Made by a program: the position numbers and the translations under genes
Shown: piece by piece, positions 31,673 to 42,887 of the stretch
How the letters are laid out: the number at the start of each line of letters is the position of its first letter
Numbering within the stretch: the first letter of the stretch is position 1
From: Tetramitus jugosus
Taxonomy: Eukaryota > Heterolobosea > Eutetramitea > Acrasida > Vahlkampfiidae
Direction of reading: 5' to 3'
DNA: 64,000 bases
Assembly (NCBI GenBank): GCA_937625935.1
Contig: OW569361.1
Location: 248,001-312,000 of the forward strand
Notes under the pieces: generated by a model
Databases searched by the model: none
Seen by the model: only the letters and a program-made list of their open reading frames with translations
Told to the model about the DNA's origin: nothing

Positions 31673-32041
31673 ATGGGAGGAGGTTCAGGCATCAAATTCG
31701 ACCCAAAGATTGAGGCATTCCACAACTACAGAGACAACATGCACAAGAACTTTAGGTTCAACCGTGCCAATGTTGTGAGAACTCTTGTCTTTGCTGTGAT
31801 CATCCCTTCTTTCCTATATTTGAAGATTAAGCAAGAAGTGGTATGTCAAATTCATTTCCAATTCAGAAATAGTAGAAAGCTGAAAGTCTGACTTAAACAT
31901 GATTGCTTGAAAATTTTATTATTTTTCGTTCTTTAGCTCAAATTCGGAGGACAGACCACAGATCCAACACATAGAGCAGGAAACATGTTCTCTTTCCTTC
32001 CTGCTCCAAAGCAACAACTCAACGAAGAAGAAGATTTCTAA
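31673..32041 (+). CDS. Complex I B15-like subunit (NDUFB4-like)
   Basis: Two exons, 31673-31840 and 31937-32041, 90 residues. The start MGGGSGIKFDPKIE, then NYRDNMHKNFRFNRANV followed by the TM-like VVRTLVFAVIIPSFLYLKI, closely follows the plant complex I subunit (MGGGMEANK...ARENLEHNFRWTRRN, then a single TM). That family is the B15/NDUFB4 accessory subunit in the membrane arm of mitochondrial NADH dehydrogenase. The C-terminus ends polar and acidic (LNEEEDF). The 96-nt intron joins in phase 0. No cleavable presequence is expected for this subunit. Confidence 0.72.
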
Positions 32042-32314
32042 GCGTTATATTTTGGCTTGAAAGCTTTTTTCATGTGTGGTGGACAACGAGGCGACACACA
32101 AGATTGGCTTCACACAACCCAAGGGCAATTTCCATTTGTAATTACAATAAATAACAATAATAAAACAAACGAGGATTACATGAGATCATCACTCTCTTTT
32201 CACAACGAGAAAATGCCTCCTCTCGCATTTTCTGGTTTGATCACTCTTTCACTTGAACAAATTTTTTGTGCTTCTCCCAAAAAAACCGCAATCAAACAAA
32301 CACACAGAGGAACA

Positions 32315-35300
32315 ATGGAGACATCATCATCAACAGAAGATTTCTCCACACAGCAAAATAATACAAACGGTGGTGGTGATGTTGTCGATCAGAACAACGA
32401 TCAACAACAACCACTACCAGATTCTCGAAAAGACTATTTTCAGTATCAATATTTTACGAGTGATGTGAAAAGTGTAAATGAATTGATTGAAAAATTGGAT
32501 CAACTGATTTTGGAGAGCAAGCGAGGATCATCATCATCATCATCATCACTGACGACACTACGAGATTCATTTGAGAGATTCTTGTTGGAAATGTGTTGGA
32601 AGCTATACTACGGCAGTAGTTCAAGTCAAAACAATCACTTTCATTTTGATGTGAACGAGTTGATCAACGTGTTGACAAGCACTCGAAAAAATACTGCATT
32701 GAAATTGCGTGGTGATGATAATGGTAGTGTTGGTGGTGAGCCAATGGAGACAGAGGAAGGAGAAAATGAAGAGGATTCGATTCATGATGATTGGCCATTT
32801 GTCGATGCTAGTTTACTTTTTTTGGATGTGATTAGCATTTTTGATTGTCAACATTTGTTGTCGGCCAATTCGGATGAAGAGACGGATGAGTCTGTTCACT
32901 TGTCTGACATTACTGTTTCATTGATTAAGCAATTGTTGATTCACAAGTTTATTACGCTGAATGAGATGAAAATCTATTTGAGTACGAATAGCTTGGGTCA
33001 CTCTGACTTGTTTCCATCGTCGTTTAACGACAAGAAATTTGTAATTTTAAAAACGAGACTATTGTAAGTGTTTGGAAGCCGCTTTAATGTATTGAGTTTA
33101 TCAACGAATTGTGACTGACAATTTTTTTTTCGAGTATAGCTATCAACAAAAGAGATATAATTTATTTAATGAAGAGACAGAGGGATACTCAAAACTGATC
33201 ACAGAGTTGCTATCCGTACCATCTTCGACAAAGAAGGAGATTGAACAATTGAAGGAAAGAGTACAGTCATTGATTGGTTACTTTGACTTAGATCCAAATA
33301 GAGTGTTTGATCTTGTCATGGACACAGCTGAGATCTTCTTGCACAATTTAAATTTTATGGATTTGCTATCCTTGTTTAACAGGAGTAACATTGGCCATAT
33401 ACTAGGATTTAAATTTCGATTTTATCATGGAGTTAAGACCCCGGCACGGCTATTCAAATGTGCTGCCCTTCTCATCAAGAATCAGGAACTACGATTGATG
33501 GATTTGTATCCTCACTTGTATCCAGAGAACGATAATGATGTGAAGAGTAAGCTATTTGATTTTGAACAAGAGAAGTTCCAGGAGGCCAATCAAGTTGGAG
33601 TTGTTAATTTGAACCAGGATACATCACAAGAAGAAGTACAGAAAGCGACTGAGCCGAGAAATGACGTGCAAATTCCTTCCATTTTTGATAATAATCAAAA
33701 GATTGGGCTATTGGCTGCTCTTTTGAAGGTGGGAGCTTGTACTGATGCAATTAACATGCTCGACAGCTTATCTACTCCTTCTGTTCCATTTTCCTTCCAC
33801 CCAAGCGTATCAAGTGCGCTTTCTGATGCTTTAACAATATTGATTGATCCGATTTATGAGAAAATGGCACCTAGTCGGATATCAGACACGAATTATGATT
33901 CCAATGAGAAGTTTGAATGCTCTCAAAAGGATGCTCAGCTACTATCAGATGTTGTATTCCCTTTGCTGTATCATCTTGGCCCAGAGTTACACCATAGTTT
34001 AGTGCTGTTCACAAAGTTAGTCCGTGTTGTGAATGAGTACATTTTCTATCAGCGACAGAGTACACACGATAGTGTGAAGCCTGAGTATTTGAGTGTGTTG
34101 GAAATTTTCCTGTCTGCTCTCTGTTTTATTCCATTGAACACTGGTTTGGTGTACGAGATTTGGTCAATCCTAGCCAAGATGAATTTTGAGAATCGATTTA
34201 GTGTGTACTTTATGACAAAGGATAATGGCTACACGAATAACTACAAGATGGTTGCTCAATACAATCTGGCATCAAAGGATATTAAAGCTTTACTCAAGCG
34301 TCTCTCGAAAGAAAACACAAAGACACGAGGAAGAGCCATTGCAAGGATAGCACACAGTAATCCAATTGTTGTTGCTGAGAAGATTTGTGAGATTTGTGAG
34401 AACTATGAAAACCTAATCCCAGTTATCGTAGATGCACTTCGCTATGTCACACCTCTGTTTCACGATGTAATGACATTTTGCATCATTCAGCGATTGATAA
34501 AGGAACCTGTGAGACCAAAGTTAAAGGATGATGCATCATCAATTGCCTCCTGGTTGGCTAACTTAGCAACTCTACTGGGATATCTATTCAAGAAGTATAC
34601 GTCAACAGACTTGGAACCTATCATTAACTACGTTCTCAATCAGATCAAGGGAGGCGGATGGGAAGATTTAATTATTTTGAAAGAGTTAATCCAACACATG
34701 AGCGGTATTGAGATCATTGATGACTCAATTGGACTTCAACAACTGTATGCCCATGCTGGTGGAGAAGTATTGCGAACTGAGTGTGGCGGTTTCACAAGTA
34801 TCGCCTCAAGAACGTTCAAGAGGAGTATAAACAAACTAAAGGAATCCTTTCTCGACTCAGGAAAGGGAAAAATGCTGTTGTTACTAACAGCTAAGCTCTG
34901 CTCCTCTATATATAGTTTGCATGACGAGGCAGATATGCCAGACGCCTATCTCAAACTAGTGATGGAATCAAAGGACAAGAGTCATGAAGTATTTATGTTG
35001 ATACTGCGATTTATTGAAAGAAACATACCAATTTTCATCGAAGAAGACAATTTGGATGTGTCACAAACACCAAACAAAGCTCTGAAGTGTATCTCTGTTC
35101 CAACTGTCCAGAAGATGATATCATTCGGTATTGATTCAGAGCTAGCTTATAGTATAGTAAGAAAAACTTTAGGTTATGTTCCTTCACAGAGCGGATTTGA
35201 TGAGAGTCTTGTCGACAGCGCAATCGATAAGAAAGTAGGCGATATCAGTGAGTCAATTTCTAAGGATGAAATATTGTGGCAGATCATACCAAAAGATCTC

Positions 35301-37001
35301 TATAATGCCTTTTGGTCGTTAAGCATATATGATATATTCGTACCAGTTCAAACATACAATGATAAATTGCAAGAAATAGCTCACGAGTGTGAAGCTGCCA
35401 AGATTGCCTCCAGCCAACAAGGTAAGAGAAAAGAGTTAGAGAAACTGGAGACCACAGCGGCACGTTTGCGAGAGGAGATGCAAGCACAAAACGAAAATCA
35501 TCAACGAGTACTTGAGTTGATACGAGCAAAGAAGGACAAATTCTTCCAAGGATTTGATGAAAATCTAGTTCATCGAGAGTTTATGACCTATTTCTGTCAA
35601 TACTGTATAATTCCAAGATTAACGATGAGTAGTACGGACGCCCTGTATTGCGCTAAGTTTTTGGAGCTTGTCCATTCAGAAGAGTTGCCAATGTTCAATA
35701 CTGTGGAGTACCTATCTGTTGTACTAAGTCGGTTAGTTCCTTCGTATTTAGTGTGCGCGACAGAGCAGGAATCACGACGTTTGGCGACCTTGCTACTATC
35801 CAGTTTTATAATGATAGAAAAGTGGATATCATCCGAGGACCAATTCAAACAACAATGCGACAAAATTGGATTCAAGCGCGATTCTACGACAAACGACAGG
35901 GTGAATTTCAAGGAGTTTACCTCAAAGATTCTACCATCAATTCACACTGCTTGCACAAACAAGTTCGTATTCTATTTAACGAGTGGGCAACACAACTATA
36001 CCAGAAATTGCTTGATTGTGGGACTTATTTTGGGCAATGCTGCTGTATTTCCAAAATACAAACGACATGCGTTGGAGCTGCTTGCCCCAGTTGAAAAATT
36101 GAAGGATGATGCATATGATGACATTAACTCTCCAGCAAAACGATATTACAGCATTCTTGCTGATTTAGAGAAGAAACTACAAGAAGAGCCTGCACCACCT
36201 CCCATTCCAAGCGCTCCTCAAATTGTGAGTAAGGCTACGCCACTGGCTCCAGAAATCACAAAAGAAGATACAAAATCTTTGAACCCAGAGGCTGTGCCAT
36301 TCTATCCTACACCACCAACATCTCAACCCTCTGAACCTCGAGTTAAGGGAGAAACTAACGAGCAGCCGCCTCCACCTCCACCAAAGCAAGAACAGTCTGC
36401 GGCTGATGAGCTTCGCAAAAAACTGCAAGAATCAATCCTTCAAAAGGACACCAAGGAGAAGAAGAAGGACACACGCAGAGAGAGCAAGGGAGAAGGAGAC
36501 ATGCGCAGGGATCGCTCAAAGCGTGGTAGAGATTCTATGGAGGGTGACAATGCACCACGGGATAGTCGAAGAGACAGCCGTGACTCGCGAGACAACAGAG
36601 ATAATCGGGATAGCAGAGATAACAGAGATGGTAGAGACAGTAGAGATGGTAGAGACAACAGAGATCGTACCAAGGACTTCCAGAAGCCTCAAACAGAGCG
36701 ATCTGACAGAGATAGAAAGAGCGATGATCGTCGAAGTGGTGGTAGAGACAATAGAGACAATAGAGAGTTCAGAGACAACCGGGACAGCAGAGACAGCCGA
36801 GGCACAAAGAGAGACAGAGACAATCAACAAGACAATCCGTCGAGCGGCTCGAAAGATTCAAGCAGAGACAGCAAAAGAAGAAGAGATGATCAAGACATTT
36901 CCTCAAGAGAATCAAGAGACGACACCCATGCATCATACAACAACGACAGCAGTGGCTCCAAGAAGGACCGTAAACGCATTCGTCGTCCAGAAATCAAATA
37001 A
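32315..37001 (+). CDS. THOC2: THO complex subunit 2
   Basis: Two exons, 32315-33063 and 33140-37001, about 1536 residues. THOC2 is the large scaffold of THO/TREX, which couples transcription to mRNA packaging and export. The intron lies at the hallmark FYQQKRYNLFNEETEGYSKL, which matches animal and plant THOC2 (YHQKRYNLLREENEGYAKL) and also fixes the splice. The following all-alpha region is conserved in pattern (IGYFDLDPNRVFDLV and GHILGFKFRFYH resemble family motifs). The N-terminal 70 or so residues are Asn/Asp/Gln-rich. The C-terminal 250 residues are Pro-rich, then Lys/Arg-rich, then an Arg-Asp repeat, a likely RNA-contact tail. The ATG at 32315 is chosen because upstream in-frame sequence looks untranslated. 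Confidence 0.88.
36556..36810 (+). repeat. Arg-Asp-rich tandem coding repeat in THOC2
   Basis: Near-tandem RDSRDNRD and RDGRD units, about 80 residues in the THOC2 C-terminal tail, encoded by repeats built on GAGACAACAGAGAT. The alternate frame across it is also open and purine-strand-biased, a frequent by-product of such repeats. Confidence 0.75.
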
Positions 37002-37122
37002 AGCTTTATTCCCCTTCGAGAGTCAGATTGACGACCGACAATCAAATCCACCAAAGGATAACAAACAACAACAAAAACCAAAAACTGAACAACAACATAA
37101 CAGCATCACGGACAAAACGAAC

Positions 37123-39578
37123 ATGACGGACAATGGTTCCTCACCTCTCTTCTCATTCAAAACGATTAAAAAGTTGGGTCAAGGAGGTCAAGGCAGCGTA
37201 CTTCTCGTCCAACAACAGAAGCAACAACAAAGCAATCAACCATTATCGTCGTCGTCATCATCATCATTACTGCCACAACAACAACAACAAAGCCATCAAC
37301 AATTGTTTTTTGCATTGAAACGCATCCCTTGTCCCACACTCTCTCACTTGAACACTGCACTGTTAGAGGTGCAGAGTGTGCTTCAAATCAAGCACGAACA
37401 CGTGGTTCGCTGTCATCATTTTTTCATTGAGAATGACATCAATAACAACAATAACAATTTATCATCATCATCTTGTTCTTATCGGTTGAGTATCCTGTAC
37501 GAGTATTGTGAAAGAGGAAATTTGATGAATGAGATTGATCGGGCAAGAGCTGTACAATTGAACTTTAACAAGAATAACAAGAATAATAACAACAATAATA
37601 TCAGTAATAATAATAATAATAACAATACTAGTAGTAGTAGTGAGAGTCAAAAGTCGTCGAGTCAAAAGAATGGTGGAATACTGGATCGTTCATTGATATT
37701 CAAGTGGATGTTACAAATTTCGAAAGCCGTGGCTCATTTGCATGCCAATTCCATCGTTCATCGAGATTTGAAGCCGCACAACTTGTTTCTTACGGCGGCA
37801 CGTGATGTCAAGATTGGAGACTTTGGATTTGCAAAGACATTGCTCGAGAGTGACTATGCGAATTCTGTTCTGGGTTCTCAGAGCTATCTCGCACCTGAAA
37901 TACGATCACAAATACCCTATAATCACAAGGTGGATTGCTGGGGAATTGGTGCCATCTTTTTGGATTTGTTGTTGCCAAAGACGTGCGATTTTGCATACGA
38001 GTATGGAGTGAATCGGACATCAATGCTCGAAACAATTGAGAAGCGATATGATCGTGATATGGTTCGGTTGGTGGAACAAGTGGTGGTGCACGACCTCGAG
38101 AAGAGATTAGATGCAGCTCAGATTGCCGAGTTGTTTGAAAGAGCGTACATGCAATCATTTCGCTTGACACCTAATTCTGTTGTTCTTGGAGATAATAGTA
38201 CTGAAGGCTCCCAGTTAACAGAATCATCTCTCATTCTATCATCGTCGCCATCAGGAGAAGAAAAATCATCTATTGACTGGAATTCTCCATCACCTATTCA
38301 GAATTCGTGCAGTCCCAATGAGATAACTATATTGAAGGAGGAACTCACACGCCTGACATTGCGATGCCTTGAGCTGGAGAGAATGAACGAGGAGAAAAAT
38401 ATAGAACTTTTCTTCAGTCAGAAGAGACTGAAGGAATTGGAGGAAGAAATATCATCGCCAACGAGTGCGGAGTCCACCAAAAGTAACAGCTTTAAGTTGT
38501 TTAGCTTAAAGAAGAATTCTAACAACTCTTTGATACCGGCAAAAGAGCTAACTAATGTACATAAAGCTGACTTTTTTGGAGCATTCTTTGCACTGACGAA
38601 TGCAACTTGGAAATCAAAGGAATACAATTGTGAAATATCGGTCATTTTGGTATGTAGTTTCTTTTCTTTCCACTCTTTCAATCGTGGACTCTAAGAATGC
38701 TAACTGTACTCTTTTAGAAATCTCCTCACTATCTACCGGGGGATGCATACACGCTGGATCAATTCAAGGACATTGTCAAATACAATCAATTGATTGAACT
38801 GAAACATCCAAACGTAAGTATCATTTGATCGCTGATGCTCATTTTTGTATTGCTATGAATCACGCGAAATTAACCCGATTAACCCTTGACTCGCTTAGTT
38901 GGAAAGAGTTTATGGTGTAGTGGAACTTGATAAGCGGTATCATGTTGTGTCCGAGTTATTGAAGAGTAACTTGCACACCTTTCTGTTAAATCATAACAAT
39001 AGATTGTGTCTGGATGACAAAATTCGAATTGTTCTTGATGTGGCAGAAGGACTGCTGTATCTTCATGAGAATGGATATGTGCACACTGTGCTAAAGACAC
39101 CTTCGATATGCTTCGACAACAAACAGAGAGCAAAATTGACCAGTTTGCATTTTGCCAAGCAAGTTGACAAGGCTACTATCAAATCGTTCAAAGCTGTCGA
39201 ACCAAGAATGAAATCACCAGAACTAATAACCGGCAACTTCACGAATCCTTTTGTTGTTGAGATTTATTGCTTTGCTTTCATTATGTGGGAGGTATTGTAC
39301 AGGAAGAAACCGTATGATAATGTGACCTCCCTCAAGATATCAGATATTGTTACACAGGTAAGTTTTTATGATGTAATATCCACATTGTTTCCACGAAGCT
39401 AACCCAACAATCAATCCTATTTTAGCACCTTCGCCCTGCCATTCAGGAACCAATCGGCTCACCGAAAGAACAAGCCTACGTCGAGCTGATGAAGATGTGT
39501 TGGAGTAGTGATTCTCTTGCCAGGCCGTCCCTTCGGTACATTGTATACCAGCTCAATCAAATGTTACAACAAGACTAA
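37123..39578 (+). CDS. Ser/Thr kinase with a C-terminal pseudokinase domain
   Basis: Four exons: 37123-38649, 38718-38813, 38899-39357, 39426-39578; about 744 residues, all in phase. Domain 1 (residues 10-345) has the G-loop LGQGGQGSVLL, FALKR lysine near 64, HRDLKPHNL, DFG, and SYLAPEI; it should be active. It is interrupted by Gln, Ser and Asn tracts. A coiled-coil-like linker (LRCLELERMNEEKNIELF) follows. Domain 2 (about 510-744) has LHENGYVHTVLK, so HRD is HTV, SLHF where DFG belongs, SPELITG, and IYCFAFIMWEVLYRKKPYDN; it resembles a TKL-type kinase with key residues lost. The order is kinase then pseudokinase, the reverse of JAK. The gene lies 121 bases after THOC2. Confidence 0.82.
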
Positions 39579-39603
39579 CAATTCTCTCAAAAACCTAATA
39601 TCC

Positions 39604-40455
39604 TTAATTTATTTTCTCCTTTTGTTTGGAGCTTCGTTTCTTGGTTGTCGAAGGAGGCGGGGATGGCTGTCTTCCAAAACGAGCTACTACCTGTTGTATA
39701 AACAGATGCAAGAAGTGCGCAATGAATACCACTCTAACAAGTAGCTCTGGGCTAATGTTCACAGTTGAAAACAAGGTGCTCCACATGTCGGACTCCTTGC
39801 TCATGAAACTGTGCAAGTCAAGCACATAAAAGCTCTCTGTTCCATAAAACACCTTGGAGACATAATAAAAGATGGACAACACCAAAGACAACTTGGTGGT
39901 GAGTGATGGATCACTCAACTCAGAGCTCGCCTTACTTGCTCCTGAGTGCACGTACTGATTGACCAGAAAGGTACCAAGAACTGAGCCACCAACCATTGAC
40001 AGCATTGCAAACAATACAGGAATGACGAAAGAGTTTGGATAGAGCTCCAATCCGGCACTTACAGCATCCATGACAATATTGGCACAGAACAATCCCTCAA
40101 TCATGTAGGCAATCATCTCAAATGGTACGAAATGAGATGTGAGCTTGTGCACGATTCCAAATGGAGAGTAGAGAACCAAGATCCAAACCACGAGATAATA
40201 CAGAATGTAAATGTCACTTGCCAACAAAAATTGTGAATTTCCAAGGAAAAGATCTGTGATCAGAGCTCCTCCTAGACCAGAGCACACCATGTACAACAAT
40301 CCCATCAAAAATGGAACGTCGTTGCCAGAGTTTGAACCCAATGATTGAAAAAGTCGAAGAGTGGCATTGGCATTCAAGAATGCATGATTCAGATAAAAAA
40401 GTCTAAATACAGATTGTTTGTCCAAGTGATACAGAGAATGCAATAGATTAAACAT
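39604..40455 (-). CDS. TRIC-type cation channel (TMEM38 family)
   Basis: 283 residues, single exon; ATG at 40455 is the first in-frame ATG. TRIC channels are trimeric K+-permeable channels of the ER/SR that balance charge during Ca2+ release. Seen here: the Gly-rich motif SGLGGALITDLFLGN, then ASDIYILYYLVVWILVLYSPF (matching the animal motif with Y-L-V-F-Y-x-P-F), a second helix bundle with GGSVLGTF, and about seven hydrophobic segments. The Lys/Arg-rich tail (KKRSSKQKEKIN) resembles an ER retention tail. The usual KEV(S/T)R motif is weak here (MIEGLF... region), so channel function is inferred from fold. It is convergent with the dual-kinase gene, 25 bases apart. Confidence 0.72.
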   Translation of the reverse strand: MFNLLHSLYHLDKQSVFRLFYLNHAFLNANATLRLFQSLGSNSGNDVPFLMGLLYMVCSGLGGALITDLFLGNSQFLLASDIYILYYLVVWILVLYSPFGIVHKLTSHFVPFEMIAYMIEGLFCANIVMDAVSAGLELYPNSFVIPVLFAMLSMVGGSVLGTFLVNQYVHSGASKASSELSDPSLTTKLSLVLSIFYYVSKVFYGTESFYVLDLHSFMSKESDMWSTLFSTVNISPELLVRVVFIAHFLHLFIQQVVARFGRQPSPPPSTTKKRSSKQKEKIN

Positions 40456-40680
40456 GTGTGCGAGATCTCGAGTTTTTTTGGTTTTTGTTTTTGACAAAAT
40501 CTCGCTTTTTTTCCACTTCGGCTGATATCTTCGATGGCGCTTGTTTCCATGCGCAAAGGACTTGCATTCAGTCTCATATTATCCAACCATAGGTCGATGT
40601 TAGTGAACATGCTGATCTGCAGTGATGGACTCAAGGTGCTCGTAAATTGTAGAAATGTGGAAATTTTCTAAAAATATATC

Positions 40681-40753
40681 GGGGGCGTGGCTCAGTTGGT
40701 AGAGCGCTTCCTTAGCATGGAAGAGGTCCTGGGTTCGATTCCCGGCGCCTCCA
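40681..40753 (+). tRNA. tRNA-Ala (AGC anticodon)
   Basis: A 73-nt tRNA. The acceptor stem GGGGGCG pairs with CGCCTCC (one G-U), discriminator A. A box TGGCTCAGTTGG and B box GGTTCGATTCC are present. The anticodon loop TTAGCAT gives AGC (Ala). A TTTT terminator follows at 40759-40762. No intron. Confidence 0.95.
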
Positions 40754-40926
40754 CGATCTTTTGCGCGGTTAAATCACCAATTCTGCTTTTTTCGATTCTG
40801 TTGGTCAGTTGATACTGGATGGAACTTGTTGGTATGTAAGGAAGGATTCATGGACGTCTGAGGTTTTTTGACCGAGGACAAAACAGTTGCTCGGTTCTGA
40901 TAAATTTTTTAGTGTCCATAACACAT

Positions 40927-41922
40927 TTATTGTTGCTTGCACTCTTGTTGATCACCACTGGCTGGTGCTGCACCTCCGAATTGAGCTGGAGCCTTCTTTC
41001 CGCCCTTCTTCTTTGGTGGGGCTTCTTCTTCCTCTTCCTCTTCTTCGTCATAGTCTCCAGCGAGCATATCCTCATCAAACATCATTTCATCATCCAAGCT
41101 GATGAGTCCCAAGTAGTAGTCAACAGCACGAGGAATGATTTGTTCCTTCAAGATGGAAGCCAATTGGTCATCACCGGCAATGTTTTGAACTTCAGCGTCC
41201 TCATCCTCTTCTTCTTCAACGGTTCTTGAACCAAAGAAGTTGAAGAAGCTTTCACATGGAACAACACTGGTGACAGCTTGAGCAGCACCCTTCTTCTTTC
41301 CTCCTCTCTTGACAGTCTTCTTCTCAACAGTCAAATTCTTCTCTTGACTCTTCCAGTTGATGGTGCAACCATCAGCCTTTCCTTCTATCACTTCACCAGA
41401 CTTGTCATAGTACAGTGTTTGAGTCAATTCAGTGTTGGAAAAGTATGGATTCTCAGAGAAGGTAAAGGTCAAAGTGAATCCACCGATTGGAGCTTCTTCT
41501 TCTTCTTCAACAGAAATCTCCTTGTCCTTGGCAGTAAAGGTCTTTGATGAAATGTTGGTCAAGTATTGAAGTGCGTCCATATCTCTCTCAGCAACAACAT
41601 CTTGCAACTCACTTTGCATCAAAACGTTTCTCCAAAAGGTTGGCACACCTTGGTCAATGACCTTGGTTCTCTCACTCAAAACTGGAGCATACAATGCTTC
41701 GTACTTGAGTTGCAATTGGAAGAGTTCTTCGTGGAACTTGTTGGCAATCTCGTCATACTTGTCTTGGAGTGTGCTGAGCTCCTTGATCTTTGGTTGAACT
41801 TCTTCTGGCAATGAGGCAATGGCTTGTTCTTTCAGTTGCTTCATGTCAATGATAAGTTCTTCACCTTCTTCTCCAGCAGCGGCGTTAGCGTCAAAATTGA
41901 ATGCGAATTGTGGTTGAGCCAT
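40927..41922 (-). CDS. NAP1: Nucleosome assembly protein (NAP1)
   Basis: 331 residues, single exon; ATG gives MAQPQFAF. NAP1 is a histone H2A-H2B chaperone and shuttling protein. Seen here: the dimerisation helix (LSTLQDKYDEIANKFHEEL then FQLQLKYEALYAPVLSER), the NAP domain with PTFWRNVLMQSEL, FTLTFTFSENPYF, INWKSQEKNLT and SFFNFFGSRTVEEE, and PRAVDYYLG. An acidic EEEEEEEAPPKKKGGKKAPAQ tail closes the protein, as usual. Codon use is biased, as expected of an abundant protein. The preceding minus-strand gene stops 196 bases upstream. Confidence 0.92.
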   Translation of the reverse strand: MAQPQFAFNFDANAAAGEEGEELIIDMKQLKEQAIASLPEEVQPKIKELSTLQDKYDEIANKFHEELFQLQLKYEALYAPVLSERTKVIDQGVPTFWRNVLMQSELQDVVAERDMDALQYLTNISSKTFTAKDKEISVEEEEEAPIGGFTLTFTFSENPYFSNTELTQTLYYDKSGEVIEGKADGCTINWKSQEKNLTVEKKTVKRGGKKKGAAQAVTSVVPCESFFNFFGSRTVEEEEDEDAEVQNIAGDDQLASILKEQIIPRAVDYYLGLISLDDEMMFDEDMLAGDYDEEEEEEEEAPPKKKGGKKAPAQFGGAAPASGDQQECKQQ

Positions 41923-42118
41923 TTGATCGTTTGTTTTTTGTTGTTGGGTTGTTCGTTGGTTTGGTTTGGTTTGTTCAAGCTTTTTTTTCCCCCTTCTCGG
42001 CGTGTGTGGAAAGAGCTTTTTCGTGTGTAAGTTGGTTGCAGCTTCAATTTTTTTGTGCAGTTCAAGCTTGGAGAATCGCACCCAAATGTATGGGGCGACT
42101 AAAGTTTATTACCACGAA

Positions 42119-42768
42119 CTAGTCTGATAAGATTTCTGGAAGTACGGATCTGAAAGTCAATGAGACTCTTCTGTACGTTGGCTCCCTTCTGAACCACTTT
42201 TCCTCTGTTTCTTCCGTACCGAGATCACTGTGCTTGATTGGATTTTGCTTTGGTATTTCGTGCTGCCAATCATATCTTGCTTCACCAGAAAGTACTAGTA
42301 GTGAATTTGGCTTCAACATTACACTGGCTTCTCTTCCGGTGAGCTTTCTAGTTGTGTGTTGATTTTCGTTTCTTGCACCAACGATCTTGTTCCATTCCAC
42401 ATGCTCAAATTCATAGAACACAAAGGGACATGGTTCCAGCAATGACAATGAAACGACAGTTTCTCCAAAGTAATCTGTCCTATCTAGATGTCTGGTAATT
42501 CCTTGAGATCCAATATATTCATTAATAATCATATTTTGGATTGGTGTTTCTCCGTACAACGGTTGTATTCTCTCCAACAAAAATGACAATTGACCAGGAA
42601 AGGGACAAATTGCGATTTGTCTGTTCTGAGTTGCTTTGAAGCAAAATTATATGTATATCCATATTGTTGTGTCAATCGTTTCATACTGGTATTGTCCGTC
42701 ATTTCGTGACTCACCCATTCTTGACTGTCTTCCCTCGTAGTTTGGGTTAGCTGACCTAGACTAGACAT
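42119..42768 (-). CDS. AlkB-family 2OG-Fe(II) oxygenase with a one-base frame break
   Basis: The coding length is 650 bases, one short of a multiple of three. Frame 1 from ATG 42768 reads LTQQYGYTYNF...SQFVPF; frame 2 from about 42600 reads PGQLSFLLERIQPLYG through VSLTFRSVLPE. The shift occurs in the CCCTTTCCT run at 42596-42604. Restoring the frame would give about 216 residues with the AlkB core: QYGYTYNF, NEYIGSQGI, the iron-binding H-x-D in RHLDRTDYFGETV, the distal His near WQHEIP and RRVSLTFR, whose Arg binds 2-oxoglutarate. The enzyme type removes methyl groups from nucleic acid or protein; substrate unknown. The break could be a sequencing error in the run, or a genuine disabling mutation. 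The rest of the frame looks intact, which favours error or very recent loss. Confidence 0.78.
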
Positions 42769-42887
42769 ACATCCAGTTGTCAATTAGAATCTCAAGTTCC
42801 AAAGATACCCCGCCATGTACTTAACCGACCTCGCACAAACACGCCCAGAAAGAAAATCAACATCCACACGCACAAAACAACTGTAAC

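Noticed and set aside
36556-36810. CRISPR-like or satellite array
   Set aside because: It is a coding Arg-Asp repeat of varied 6-15 base units, without the fixed repeat-spacer pattern of CRISPR.
36406-36999. Long open frame overlapping the end of THOC2 in a second frame (rich in Glu, Thr, Ile)
   Set aside because: It is an artefact of the Arg-Asp coding repeat; THOC2 is supported by homology up to its acid/base tail, and the dual-kinase ATG lies at 37123, well after this part.
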